Shown in pieces: positions 17,844-25,220 of a stretch of DNA of 64,000 nt. A program made the position numbers and the translations under genes. Location: assembly GCA_017511685.1 (NCBI GenBank), contig JAFWJE010000021.1, positions 54,889 through 118,888 of the forward strand, read 5' to 3'. Under the pieces are notes generated by a model. It did not search any database. It was not told where the DNA came from and saw only the letters and a program-made list of their open reading frames with translations. Origin of the DNA: Candidatus Saccharimonadota bacterium. GTDB taxonomy: Bacteria; Patescibacteriota; Saccharimonadia; Saccharimonadales; Saccharimonadaceae. Each line of letters opens with the position of its first letter. Position 1 is the first letter of the stretch.

Positions 17844-19250
17844 ATGTTAAAAAAGATATTATGTGTATTATTATATGCGCTGCCGGTGGTGTTTTTTGTA
17901 GTTTGTTATTTTCTAATAGTAACGTCTGGTGAGGATATCTTTCAGGGGGCGAATACTTCGCCGGATATTTTTGGTGATATGGCGGCCGCTTTTAACCATT
18001 CGGCGCGGCTGGCGGATATGTATGCGTGGGCGGTAATAAACTTTTTTAATTATACGTACCAATTTGGGGTTGATACGATTTTTAGAATTATCGATGTGCT
18101 GGCGGCCGGTTTTTTGCTGTGGCTTTCGACTTATATCGCGCTAGGGCGGCGGCCGCGGTTAGTTCTAAAAGACGCTATAATATATGGTGCGGTTTTTTTG
18201 GCGTTGATGCTGACATCTAGTGGCGTGACTTTATATGGTGGGTTTTCTAAAATACACAATTATTTGTTCATTGGTGTGGTTTGCGTGGCATTTTTGCTGA
18301 TATACTTTAAAGATTTACTTGGCGGAATGAAACTTTTTGAGAAAATATCAAAAATGCGAAAGCTTTGGCTGGCGGTTTTGATGCTGATTTTTGGATTTGT
18401 GTTTGGAATGACGTCAAGTGTGACCGCGGTGGCGTTTTTGATTTCCCTGCCGTTTTTTGTGTTGTATTTGAAAATCAGCCATCAAAAGATACGCATGCGA
18501 GATTTTGTGCTATCATGGCGGGGCGCGAGCGTCGTTGGCGTGCTTTTTTCGCTATTTTGTATCTATGTGATTGGTCCGGGTTTGGCGGAATATGACACAA
18601 GCGAAATATACAGAACCGTATGTGATTATTTAGCATTTGATGAGATTTTTGCAGATTTCTTTGGTAGTGTATGGAGGATTGTGCAGCATAATGCGTTTAA
18701 TTTTGGAAGATTTTTAGCGCCGTTTGTGGTGGTTTTGGCAGGGATGGTAGTGGTATATTTGGTGACTGGGCGGCGTGCTAAAAATAAGCGGTGGTTAAAG
18801 GGATTTTCTCGGGACCAGCGTAACTTTTTGGTGGCGGCTCTACTGTTTGTATTTATGCATATTTTTGCATTGTCGCAAATATACTATTTTACGCGGATGG
18901 TGTTGCCGGCATATTTAGTGGTGGTGGCGGTAGGATTGTATGTAGCAAGGTTTTGGTTTGATGCGACTTTCCGGGGTAAGTCTGGCGTGACGGCGTTAGC
19001 TACGGTGATGGTTGGTGCGATGGTGACGTTAGTAGTGGTGCGTGGATGTTTTGCAGCAGAATATCTTGGAAAGGCCGGTAGAGTACTGGAGGAAATTAGG
19101 GCTTTTGATGGGGAGGTGTATTGTGTGAAGTTAGCCGACGTGAAGTCGCGGAACTTGCCGTATATTTATTTAGGGCAGGAAGATTTTCTGGTGGATTGGG
19201 CAATGCCGCAGACGGTGTATGGCAAGACGGTGGCGGAATGCGACACGTAA
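17844..19250 (+). CDS. Polytopic membrane protein, possibly a GT-C-like transferase
   Basis: 468 aa with about ten to twelve hydrophobic helices. An early extracytoplasmic loop is acidic (TSGEDIFQGANTSPDIFGD), and there is a soluble C-terminal segment of about 45 residues. The layout resembles lipid-linked-sugar glycosyltransferases of the GtrII/DUF6056 kind, but no motif proves it. The gene is divergent from the GtrB-like gene, which would supply such a donor; the pair may modify surface glycans or proteins (inference). The promoter TACAAT leaves a 12-nt leader without a good ribosome site. Confidence 0.5.
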   Translation: MLKKILCVLLYALPVVFFVVCYFLIVTSGEDIFQGANTSPDIFGDMAAAFNHSARLADMYAWAVINFFNYTYQFGVDTIFRIIDVLAAGFLLWLSTYIALGRRPRLVLKDAIIYGAVFLALMLTSSGVTLYGGFSKIHNYLFIGVVCVAFLLIYFKDLLGGMKLFEKISKMRKLWLAVLMLIFGFVFGMTSSVTAVAFLISLPFFVLYLKISHQKIRMRDFVLSWRGASVVGVLFSLFCIYVIGPGLAEYDTSEIYRTVCDYLAFDEIFADFFGSVWRIVQHNAFNFGRFLAPFVVVLAGMVVVYLVTGRRAKNKRWLKGFSRDQRNFLVAALLFVFMHIFALSQIYYFTRMVLPAYLVVVAVGLYVARFWFDATFRGKSGVTALATVMVGAMVTLVVVRGCFAAEYLGKAGRVLEEIRAFDGEVYCVKLADVKSRNLPYIYLGQEDFLVDWAMPQTVYGKTVAECDT

Positions 19251-19320
19251 GTGAGTGCTCGGATGTTTTGTAGAATTGCAATTTTGTGCGATGGGTGGTA
19301 TAATAGAATATGCGAACCGT

Positions 19321-19395
19321 TGGGGATTCGCCAAGTGGTAAGGCACTGGGTTCTGGTCCCAGCATTCGGGGGTTCGAATCCCTCATCCCCAGCCA
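19321..19395 (+). tRNA. tRNA-Gln (anticodon CTG)
   Basis: 75-nt cloverleaf with acceptor TGGGGAT/ATCCCCA, anticodon stem CTGGG/CCCAG around TTCTGGT, T arm GGGTTCGAATC and encoded CCA. A TATAAT box lies about 20 nt upstream and a terminator follows. The redox operon begins 127 bp downstream. Confidence 0.95.
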
Positions 19396-19407
19396 AATCC
19401 CAAGGAA

Positions 19408-19440
19408 TAAAAATGAAGCGCTTTGCGCTTCTATTTTTAT
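19408..19440 (+). terminator. Terminator after tRNA-Gln
   Basis: Long hairpin ATAAAAATGAAGCG / CGCTTCTATTTTTAT (one mismatch) around CTTTG; the T-rich right arm serves as the U-tract. Confidence 0.75.
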
Positions 19441-19481
19441 GACGCAGGGATATGGCATTTTCGAGCGCAGCGAGAATATGA

Positions 19482-19508
19482 TATAATTAGTTTGTATACA
19501 AACTAATT
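19482..19508 (+). promoter_or_regulatory. Redox-operon promoter with palindromic OhrR-type operator
   Basis: The -10 box TATAAT (19482-19487) overlaps a perfect 24-bp palindrome at 19485-19508 whose centre is GTTTGTATACAAAC. A repressor bound here would block RNA polymerase. The operon's second gene encodes an OhrR/MarR-type repressor, the natural candidate for autoregulation. Confidence 0.8.
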
Positions 19509-19521
19509 TAGGAGCTTTAAA

Positions 19522-20067
19522 ATGAATATCTATGATTTAAAAGTTAAAACAAGAAAAGGTGATGATTTTGAACTCAGTTCCCTAAAGGGAAAAGTGTCAC
19601 TGGTGGTTAACACTGCTACAGGATGTGGATTCACGCCACAATATGAAGCAATAGAAAGGCTTTACGAAAAATATCATGATAAGGGATTCGAAGTTTTAGA
19701 TTTTCCCTGTGACCAATTTGGTCACCAGGCTCCTGGAACGGATGACGAGATTCATAATTTTTGTACTGCAAAATACAAAACCCAGTTTGATCAATTTGCC
19801 AAAATTGAAGTAAATGGCGACAACGAAAGCCAAGTCTTTACTATTCTAAAAAAACAGCAACCGGACGAAGAACCAGTTGGACTTAAAAACAAGGTGGCGA
19901 TGAGAGCAGTTAAAAAAATGAGTAAAACCTGCAAGAAAAAAGGGGATATTGTTTGGAATTTTACTAAATTTCTAGTCGACAAAGATGGCAACGCGATTAA
20001 AAGATATGATCCAACTTTCAATCCTGATGAAATTGAAAAAGATTTGGTGAAAATACTAGAGGTTTAA
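19522..20067 (+). CDS. gpx: Glutathione peroxidase family thiol peroxidase
   Basis: Reduces H2O2 or lipid/organic hydroperoxides. The active-site motif NTATGCGFTPQY (Cys at about residue 37) has Cys rather than selenocysteine. FPCDQFGHQAPG at about 73-84 gives the conserved Gln and the probable resolving-loop Cys, and WNFTKFLVDKDG at about 150 carries the third catalytic residue Trp. Such bacterial Cys enzymes use thioredoxin, and both thioredoxin and its reductase are encoded downstream. AGGAG precedes the ATG. 181 aa. Codons are A-rich compared with neighbours, hinting at transfer. Confidence 0.92.
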   Translation: MNIYDLKVKTRKGDDFELSSLKGKVSLVVNTATGCGFTPQYEAIERLYEKYHDKGFEVLDFPCDQFGHQAPGTDDEIHNFCTAKYKTQFDQFAKIEVNGDNESQVFTILKKQQPDEEPVGLKNKVAMRAVKKMSKTCKKKGDIVWNFTKFLVDKDGNAIKRYDPTFNPDEIEKDLVKILEV

Positions 20068-20068
20068 T

Positions 20069-20518
20069 ATGCAGGCTGACGAAAACCCATTGCGTCTTAA
20101 AAAACAGCTTTGTTTCCCGATTTATCTTTGCTCTAAAGAAATAATTCGTAGGTATGCGCCACTTTTAAAGGAACTAGATTTGACCCATACACAATATATC
20201 GTGATGATGTATTTTTGGGAAAAGAAACAAAGCAATGTGCGAGACTTAGGTAGAGCATTACTACTGGACCCAAGTACGCTTACCCCGTTGCTTAGAAGGT
20301 TGGAAGCGAAAGGCTATATTACAAGAGTAGAGTCCAAGCTTGATAGAAGAAATTTAGATATTGCTATCACAGATAAGGGAGCTAGGCTTGAAGAAAAAGC
20401 ACTCTCTGTGCCCGAAGTAATGCAGAGGTGCATAGACTTACCAGAAGACGAGGCAAAAGTATTATATAATCTCGTTAATAAGGCTTTAAATAATATTAAA
20501 AGGAACGAAATACAATGA
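20069..20518 (+). CDS. ohrR: MarR-family organic-peroxide-sensing repressor, OhrR-like
   Basis: Winged-helix repressor (SNVRDLGRALLLDPSTLTPLLRRLEAKGYITR is split between helix-turn-helix and wing, residues about 55-86). Cys15 in LCFPIYLCS sits exactly where OhrR of Bacillus subtilis has its peroxide-sensing Cys15; Tyr29 is also kept, whereas the partner Tyr40 is His here. DRRNLDIAIT matches the MarR wing. Oxidation should release the palindrome at 19485-19508 and induce the operon. 149 aa. It starts 1 bp after gpx and overlaps trxA by 4 bp. Confidence 0.88.
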   Translation: MQADENPLRLKKQLCFPIYLCSKEIIRRYAPLLKELDLTHTQYIVMMYFWEKKQSNVRDLGRALLLDPSTLTPLLRRLEAKGYITRVESKLDRRNLDIAITDKGARLEEKALSVPEVMQRCIDLPEDEAKVLYNLVNKALNNIKRNEIQ

Positions 20519-20826
20519 AAATTATAGAAGTAAATCAAGACAATTTTAATGAAGAAGCATTAAAAGGCAAGAAGAAAGTGCTTGTTGATTTTTATGCCGA
20601 TTGGTGCGGACCTTGCAAGATGATTAAGACTATTATTGAAGATGTTGCTGAAAATAACAACAATGTAAGAATCGCGTCTGTCAACATCGAGAATGAAGAA
20701 GAACTGGCAGAAAAGTATAATATCTCGTCTATTCCGTGCCTCGTACTGTTTGAGAATGGTGAAGAAATAAAAAGAACGGTTGGTTTAATATCAAAAAACG
20801 ATATAGAAAAAATGATAGGAGAATAA
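20515..20826 (+). CDS. trxA: Thioredoxin
   Basis: Small dithiol reductase. FYADWCGPCKMI holds the CGPC active site at about residues 28-37; the cis-Pro segment SIPCLVLFENGEE follows at about 70, with an extra Cys beside the cis-proline. 103 aa is standard. Its ATG overlaps the ohrR stop (ATGA), so translation is coupled. It presumably passes electrons from TrxB to the peroxidase. Confidence 0.95.
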   Translation: MKIIEVNQDNFNEEALKGKKKVLVDFYADWCGPCKMIKTIIEDVAENNNNVRIASVNIENEEELAEKYNISSIPCLVLFENGEEIKRTVGLISKNDIEKMIGE

Positions 20827-20829
20827 CGT

Positions 20830-21744
20830 ATGTACGATATTATAATCATTGGCGCTGGGCCAGCGGGGTTAACAGCCGCAATTTACGCCGGACGTGCTGC
20901 CAAAAAGGTGCTAGTGCTCGAAGCGAAAGTTTACGGTGGCCAGATAGTTAATACCTTGGATATTGAGAACTATCCTGCGGAAGAACATATATCCGGATAT
21001 GATTTTGCGACAAAATTATATAATCAGGCAAAAAATTTGGGTGCTGAAATAGTTTTTGAGAAAGCTATTAGTATTGAAATTAATGGTAAGCAGAAAAAGG
21101 TAATAACTACCGATAATGTTTATGAGGCGGACTCAGTTATTATTGCGACTGGCTCTAAAAACAGAAAACTTGGGCTATCTAACGAAGAGCAACTAACTGG
21201 TAGAGGTGTTTCTTATTGTGCGACTTGTGACGGGGCTTTCTATAAAAATAAGAAAGTCGCGGTCGTTGGCGGCGGCAATACGGCCCTAGAAGATGCTTTA
21301 TATTTGGTCGACATAGCCGAAAAGGTTTATCTAATCCATAGGAGAGGCGAATTTAGAGGCGAAGATTCTACAGTTAATCGCTTAAGGGATAAAAAGAACA
21401 TTCAATTCGTTCTAAATAGTAACGTTACAAAGCTTAACGCTAGGGATAAATTAGAAAGTATTGAAGTTACTAATACTAGCGGAGAGACACAAACCATTAA
21501 GGTTGACGGCCTGTTTGTGGCAATTGGTAGAATCCCAGAAAACAAAGTTTTTGCGAATTTAATAGAATTAGATGATGATGGATATATTGAAGCTAACGAA
21601 AAATGTCATACGAATGTTGATGGGATATTTGTAGCTGGAGACAATCGTACTAAAGACGTGAGGCAATTAGTTACAGCCGTGTCAGACGGGGCGATTGCAG
21701 CTATTGAAGCAGTAAAATATACGTTGGGGGGCGTTTTTAGATAA
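20830..21744 (+). CDS. trxB: Thioredoxin reductase
   Basis: FAD/NADPH flavoprotein that reduces thioredoxin. The FAD site is IIGAGPAGLTAAIYAGRA at residues 5-22; the redox pair is YCATCDGAF at about 130; the NADPH-binding motif is VVGGGNTALEDA at about 148; the second FAD motif is DGIFVAGDNR near 268. 304 aa is typical of the low-Mr bacterial type. It starts 3 bp after trxA and ends the operon. A promoter for the next gene begins immediately after its stop. Confidence 0.96.
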   Translation: MYDIIIIGAGPAGLTAAIYAGRAAKKVLVLEAKVYGGQIVNTLDIENYPAEEHISGYDFATKLYNQAKNLGAEIVFEKAISIEINGKQKKVITTDNVYEADSVIIATGSKNRKLGLSNEEQLTGRGVSYCATCDGAFYKNKKVAVVGGGNTALEDALYLVDIAEKVYLIHRRGEFRGEDSTVNRLRDKKNIQFVLNSNVTKLNARDKLESIEVTNTSGETQTIKVDGLFVAIGRIPENKVFANLIELDDDGYIEANEKCHTNVDGIFVAGDNRTKDVRQLVTAVSDGAIAAIEAVKYTLGGVFR

Positions 21745-21748
21745 AGGG

Positions 21749-21871
21749 TTGTGCTTTTTTGAAAGATTTAGTATAATGAGTGGTAGGAGTGGGCATTGGA
21801 GGGACCCACTAATTTTCATTGGAAGTGGGTGCCGACAAGCGCCTGCTAGTTGTTTAAAAGGAGGAATAATT
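21749..21871 (+). promoter_or_regulatory. Promoter and 88-nt leader with alternative hairpins
   Basis: TTGTGC (21749-21754), 17 bp, TATAAT (21772-21777). The leader holds CCCACT at 21805-21810, which can pair with AGTGGG either upstream (21788-21793) or downstream (21824-21829), and two copies of CATTGGA. The two pairings exclude each other, as in attenuators or riboswitches, but I know no matching class. AAGGAGG precedes the ATG. Confidence 0.45.
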
Positions 21872-23044
21872 ATGGGCTCAAATTGCTGGGAACCGGAAGG
21901 TAGTTGCTATGATGTGGGAGCAGTTGACCCAAGTAGGAACTACGGACATTTACCAACGGAGATGCTGGAAGAATGGGCAAATAAGGAAACGATGTTGTCA
22001 TATCAGTATCATGCAGGCAAGTTGCCGGGTGTTTCCAAAAAGGAAGCTGGGCGGGACGCAAAGGTAAAAGTGATGGCGGAAATTGACCAGATTTTTGCCG
22101 AGCGAGCAAGTGAGAAAATGAAGCAGGAGTATCAGGAGCATTTAAGGGCGGAATTTGATTCGCGCTTGGAGGATCCGGGGCTTTTGCACAATTTTCTGTA
22201 TTTCAAAATCCCGTCTTCGGAGTTTATGCTGCAGTTTTATATTGCGGTGTGGTCTGGGCAGATGGCGCGGGTGATGATTTACCTTCATGGCTATGGCTGG
22301 GATCTTGGCGAGAATTATCGTGAGATACCGGCGGATGACGTTTGGAGTCAGATGTCTGGATATGAAGGCATGAACATCAATGAGCGGCTGAAAGTTAAAG
22401 AACTTTTGGAGACGGTCGGGAAGCTGAATCGTGAGCTGAAAGCCAAGTCTGGTGCCGATAGCGGCAATGCGCCGCTTTTGTCGATAGCGTCGTTTGGTGG
22501 TGGGAATGAGCCAATGCGGCTGTATAACCCGCCAGTAATGGACTGGGCGATTTTCGACAATGGCAGTGTGGCACCGATGGAGGAGCTGTTCCCTGATGTT
22601 TCTAAGTGGGGCGGCAAAGTGATGTATTATCACGAGGACCTGTTTGCGGCGCTTCGGCGTCCGACGTTGTTTGATACGCGCGACTTGATTTATATGTTTG
22701 GGTTGTCGATGTATCTGGGTTCGGAGAATTTGCCGAAGGCGCTGTTTGTGGCGTTTAGGTTACTGAAGCCAGGCGGCTATGTGATGTTTGACTTGTTACA
22801 TGACATGGCGAGTATTCGGCGGGTGGTAACTACGCAGGGTTGGCCGAAAGGTGAGCAGGAAATGTACATCATGCGGAGCGCTGACGATGCAGTGGTAGCC
22901 GCAAGACAGGCAGTGAACGCTATCAACGGAAACTTGGGTCATTCGATGGAAAAGGGCGGCTTTGATATCGAAAAGATTCAGACAAATTTAGTAGAGCCGT
23001 GGGGCATCACTAGTACAATGGTGACCTTGCGCAAATATGCTTAA
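21872..23044 (+). CDS. Class I SAM-dependent methyltransferase-like protein
   Basis: 390 aa. The N-terminal 160 residues are charged and helical. The second half resembles a class I methyltransferase: a motif-I-like SIASFGGGNEP near 215 followed by MDWAIFDNGSVAPM, and then FRLLKPGGYVMFDLLHD near 315, typical of the strand 4-5 region. The glycine-rich loop is atypical, so SAM binding and substrate are unproven. I start at ATG 21872 because AAGGAGG lies 7 nt upstream; the open frame extends further but across the promoter. It stands alone between two terminators or promoters. Confidence 0.5.
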   Translation: MGSNCWEPEGSCYDVGAVDPSRNYGHLPTEMLEEWANKETMLSYQYHAGKLPGVSKKEAGRDAKVKVMAEIDQIFAERASEKMKQEYQEHLRAEFDSRLEDPGLLHNFLYFKIPSSEFMLQFYIAVWSGQMARVMIYLHGYGWDLGENYREIPADDVWSQMSGYEGMNINERLKVKELLETVGKLNRELKAKSGADSGNAPLLSIASFGGGNEPMRLYNPPVMDWAIFDNGSVAPMEELFPDVSKWGGKVMYYHEDLFAALRRPTLFDTRDLIYMFGLSMYLGSENLPKALFVAFRLLKPGGYVMFDLLHDMASIRRVVTTQGWPKGEQEMYIMRSADDAVVAARQAVNAINGNLGHSMEKGGFDIEKIQTNLVEPWGITSTMVTLRKYA

Positions 23045-23055
23045 TCCCTCCTATA

Positions 23056-23090
23056 ATACCCCCGTCTTAGGACGGGGGTATTGACTTTTT
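23056..23090 (+). terminator. Terminator of the methyltransferase gene
   Basis: Perfect 11-bp stem ATACCCCCGTC / GACGGGGGTAT around TTAG, followed by TGACTTTTTT. The T-run is shared with the -35 region of the next promoter. Confidence 0.85.
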
Positions 23091-23142
23091 TAATAAAGTG
23101 TGGTATAATGTAAGTATGAAGTCCTTTTCGAGGGGCTTTTTT
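23081..23142 (+). promoter_or_regulatory. Promoter directly followed by a terminator (unit 1)
   Basis: TTGACT (23081-23086), 17 bp, TATAAT (23104-23109), expected start at A23116, then a short stem AAGTCC/GGGCTT and T6 at 23137-23142. The product would be only about 27 nt. It faces the end of the convergent fibro-slime gene. A very similar unit is at 49076-49136. Confidence 0.65.
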
Positions 23143-23146
23143 GATT

Positions 23147-25048
23147 TTAGTAGTGGCGAAGTGGGTAGTAAACTGCAAAGGAGGTGGCAAATATTGCAAG
23201 GTTTGCGAGTACGAAGGTTTGGGAGAGGATGGCGCTAGCAAAAGAGCTATGCTTAAAGAAAGCAGAAGCGACTTTAGAGATGGCGCCGGTGTCGGGAACG
23301 TAGGAGACAACACCGAGTGGGTCGAGGTAGGCAAAATCAGCATCACTATCAAAGGTGGCATCTTTCATATCGAGATAGTAAGTGATGTTGGATGGGATGG
23401 TGGTGTCGGTTGGCTTTGATGGGACTGGAGTGGCAGGGGTGGTTGGGGTGGTAGGCTCAGGTGTTGGCTGAGGCTCGGGTTTTGGCTCCGGTTCTGGCTC
23501 TTCAGGCTCTGGTTCCGGCTCAGGTTCCGGTTCTGGTTCTTCCGGCTCTGGTTCTGGTTCAGGCGCTGGCGTAACTGGTTCGATGTGGGCATAAGTAGCA
23601 GTGTTAGTATCGTAAGAAATGCCGACGTCGCCGTAGATATTAGTGGAGAGGAAAGCGATTTTATTGATAACTTGGCCATCGCTGTCTTGAGTGTCTGGCT
23701 GAACGTTGAATTTGAGATAGAGCGTGTCGCCACCAGTGCCGCTAGGACTTAAAACGAGCGGAGTAGTAAGCGCAAAATCGTTGGCGGAAACACCTGGGTC
23801 AGAAACTTCAAGCGGAATCCAGGAGCTTTCAATTTGCGGTGTGTAGGTGTAGGAGACTAACTTGCCGTTTAGTGGGAGGAAACCTTCGCTATGACCTTGG
23901 TCATCAATATAGGAAGCGATGTGGGTGAGGTAAAGAGTATTATCTGGGTCAATATTAGTAAGACTGGAAGTATAAGAAATGAGTTTATTATCCGTGATTT
24001 CGCTCTTTAGATCGGCATCGGCAGTGATTGGCCAATTCATGTTAGTAATGGTGATTTTAGTGTTGGACTCAGAAGTACTGCGTTCGGCGTAGAAGAAGTC
24101 AAGATTATAGACGCGGCCTTTTTCGAGGCCAATGTCAAAAGTTTTAGGCGTGGAGCCGTTAACGGAGGAGGTGACGGTGCCGTTAGTGTTGACAGTAAAG
24201 TATCCTGGAGTGGCAGAGTGGACACCGCCGATATCTAGGACGAGTTGACCGTTCAAGAACACCCAGACGTCGTCGTCGCCGGAGAATGAGAAAGTCTCTT
24301 TGCCGTTCATTTCGACTTTGATTGGGACGGTCATGTGAGCGGTAAAGGAGAAATTATGCTTCGAAGTATTGCTGTCGCCACGGCTGACACTGTCTTTATC
24401 ATTTAAGATGTTGTCAAGTGGAAAAATGCCGCTACCGCCGTAGACGTAAGTGTTAGTGTTGCCTTGGCGGGTGAAGGTGATTTCGCGGTCATAGCGCTTA
24501 CTTACGCCTTCAACTTCATGGAACCAGCGGTAAAAATTATCATTTTTGCCGACGGGGTCACTGCCGGTGACCCATTGACTGGACTTGTCAACACCGGCGG
24601 CTTTAGCGGCAGTTTGAGTAGTATAGGCTGGAACTGGCAGATGGTCTGCGCCGAGCTGATTTTTAACGATTCCCTGTTGGAAGGAGCCACAGCTGCCGCA
24701 GCTGCACCATTCAAATTGGCGGATGGTGGCGCGGCAAGAATCCATTTTTTGGTCAAAATAAGTCATGTTGATAGTGATAGTATCGGGATTGCCAACGGAG
24801 GAAACTTGCCAAGAACCGGGCAAGCCGTTGTCGTTAGCGAGCGGAACGAGTGTAAAAGCACGGACGACGCCGGTGACACCGATGGCGATAAGTGAAAGTA
24901 GTGAGATGATAAGAATGACGCGAGCAACACAGGCAACTTTATGGAGACGGAGATTTTTAATGGCGGCTTTGGTCTGCTTTTTTTGCGTGTCAATAGCGGT
25001 ATTTTTGGCGGCACTTTCAGCGGTATTATCAGCGTCAGTTTTTTCCAT
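23147..25048 (-). CDS. Fibro-slime domain surface protein with Pro/Glu stalk and VPDTG anchor
   Basis: Probable wall-anchored adhesin. A charged N-terminus and one helix (about residues 38-65) serve as signal anchor. Residues about 80-355 form a fibro-slime domain, recognised by FSFSGDDDVWVFLNGQLVLDIGGVH and the Cys-containing opening. A second beta-rich domain spans about 355-500. Then comes a stalk of (E-P)n repeats of about 45 residues and a Thr/Pro segment. The C-terminus carries VPDTG at about 585, a hydrophobic stretch and a short basic end, a sortase sorting signal. AAGGA precedes the ATG. Its promoter lies within the TATGGTTA array. 633 aa. Confidence 0.8.
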   Translation of the reverse strand: MEKTDADNTAESAAKNTAIDTQKKQTKAAIKNLRLHKVACVARVILIISLLSLIAIGVTGVVRAFTLVPLANDNGLPGSWQVSSVGNPDTITINMTYFDQKMDSCRATIRQFEWCSCGSCGSFQQGIVKNQLGADHLPVPAYTTQTAAKAAGVDKSSQWVTGSDPVGKNDNFYRWFHEVEGVSKRYDREITFTRQGNTNTYVYGGSGIFPLDNILNDKDSVSRGDSNTSKHNFSFTAHMTVPIKVEMNGKETFSFSGDDDVWVFLNGQLVLDIGGVHSATPGYFTVNTNGTVTSSVNGSTPKTFDIGLEKGRVYNLDFFYAERSTSESNTKITITNMNWPITADADLKSEITDNKLISYTSSLTNIDPDNTLYLTHIASYIDDQGHSEGFLPLNGKLVSYTYTPQIESSWIPLEVSDPGVSANDFALTTPLVLSPSGTGGDTLYLKFNVQPDTQDSDGQVINKIAFLSTNIYGDVGISYDTNTATYAHIEPVTPAPEPEPEPEEPEPEPEPEPEPEEPEPEPKPEPQPTPEPTTPTTPATPVPSKPTDTTIPSNITYYLDMKDATFDSDADFAYLDPLGVVSYVPDTGAISKVASAFFKHSSFASAILSQTFVLANLAIFATSFAVYYPLRHY

Positions 25049-25061
25049 AATATGTCCTTCT

Positions 25062-25197
25062 TATGGTTATTGTAAAGGCTTTTATGGTTAAAGTCAAGAC
25101 TATTTATGGTTAGTGTTAAGGCGGCTATGGTTAAAGTTAAGACGCTTATGGTTAGAATTAGCACAAAAAGCTTGCTGGATGGTTTTTCTTATGGTAA
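25062..25197. repeat. Array of TATGGTTA direct repeats at 21-22 bp period
   Basis: TATGGTTA begins at 25062, 25083, 25105, 25126 and 25147, and TATGGTAA at 25190 (two periods further). Longer similarity surrounds each box. The region separates the divergent fibro-slime and sensor-like genes, and the minus-strand promoter TTGACT-17-TACAAT lies within it. Regular two-helical-turn spacing on one DNA face suggests an oligomeric transcription factor site. Confidence 0.8.
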
Positions 25198-25210
25198 AAT
25201 TAAGCATAAG
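25188..25210 (+). promoter_or_regulatory. Shared 23-bp inverted motif over the -10 box (copy 2)
   Basis: CTTATGG and GCATAAG flank the -10 box TAAAAT. The sequence matches 15956-15978 over most of its length and, like it, runs into AAGGAGG. It also overlaps the last box of the TATGGTTA array. Confidence 0.6.
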
Positions 25211-25220
25211 AAGGAGGTAT

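Noticed and set aside
19321..19395. Integration site (att) at the tRNA-Gln gene for the redox operon
   Set aside because: No repeat of the tRNA 3' end found downstream and no integrase in the window; only proximity supports it.
23141..23419. 92-codon plus-strand frame after promoter unit 1
   Set aside because: Antisense to the fibro-slime gene; starts at or beyond the predicted terminator and has low-complexity Gly/Val translation.
25062..25197. CRISPR array
   Set aside because: Repeats are only 8 bp of strong identity with 13-14-bp gaps, located at a promoter; no cas genes.
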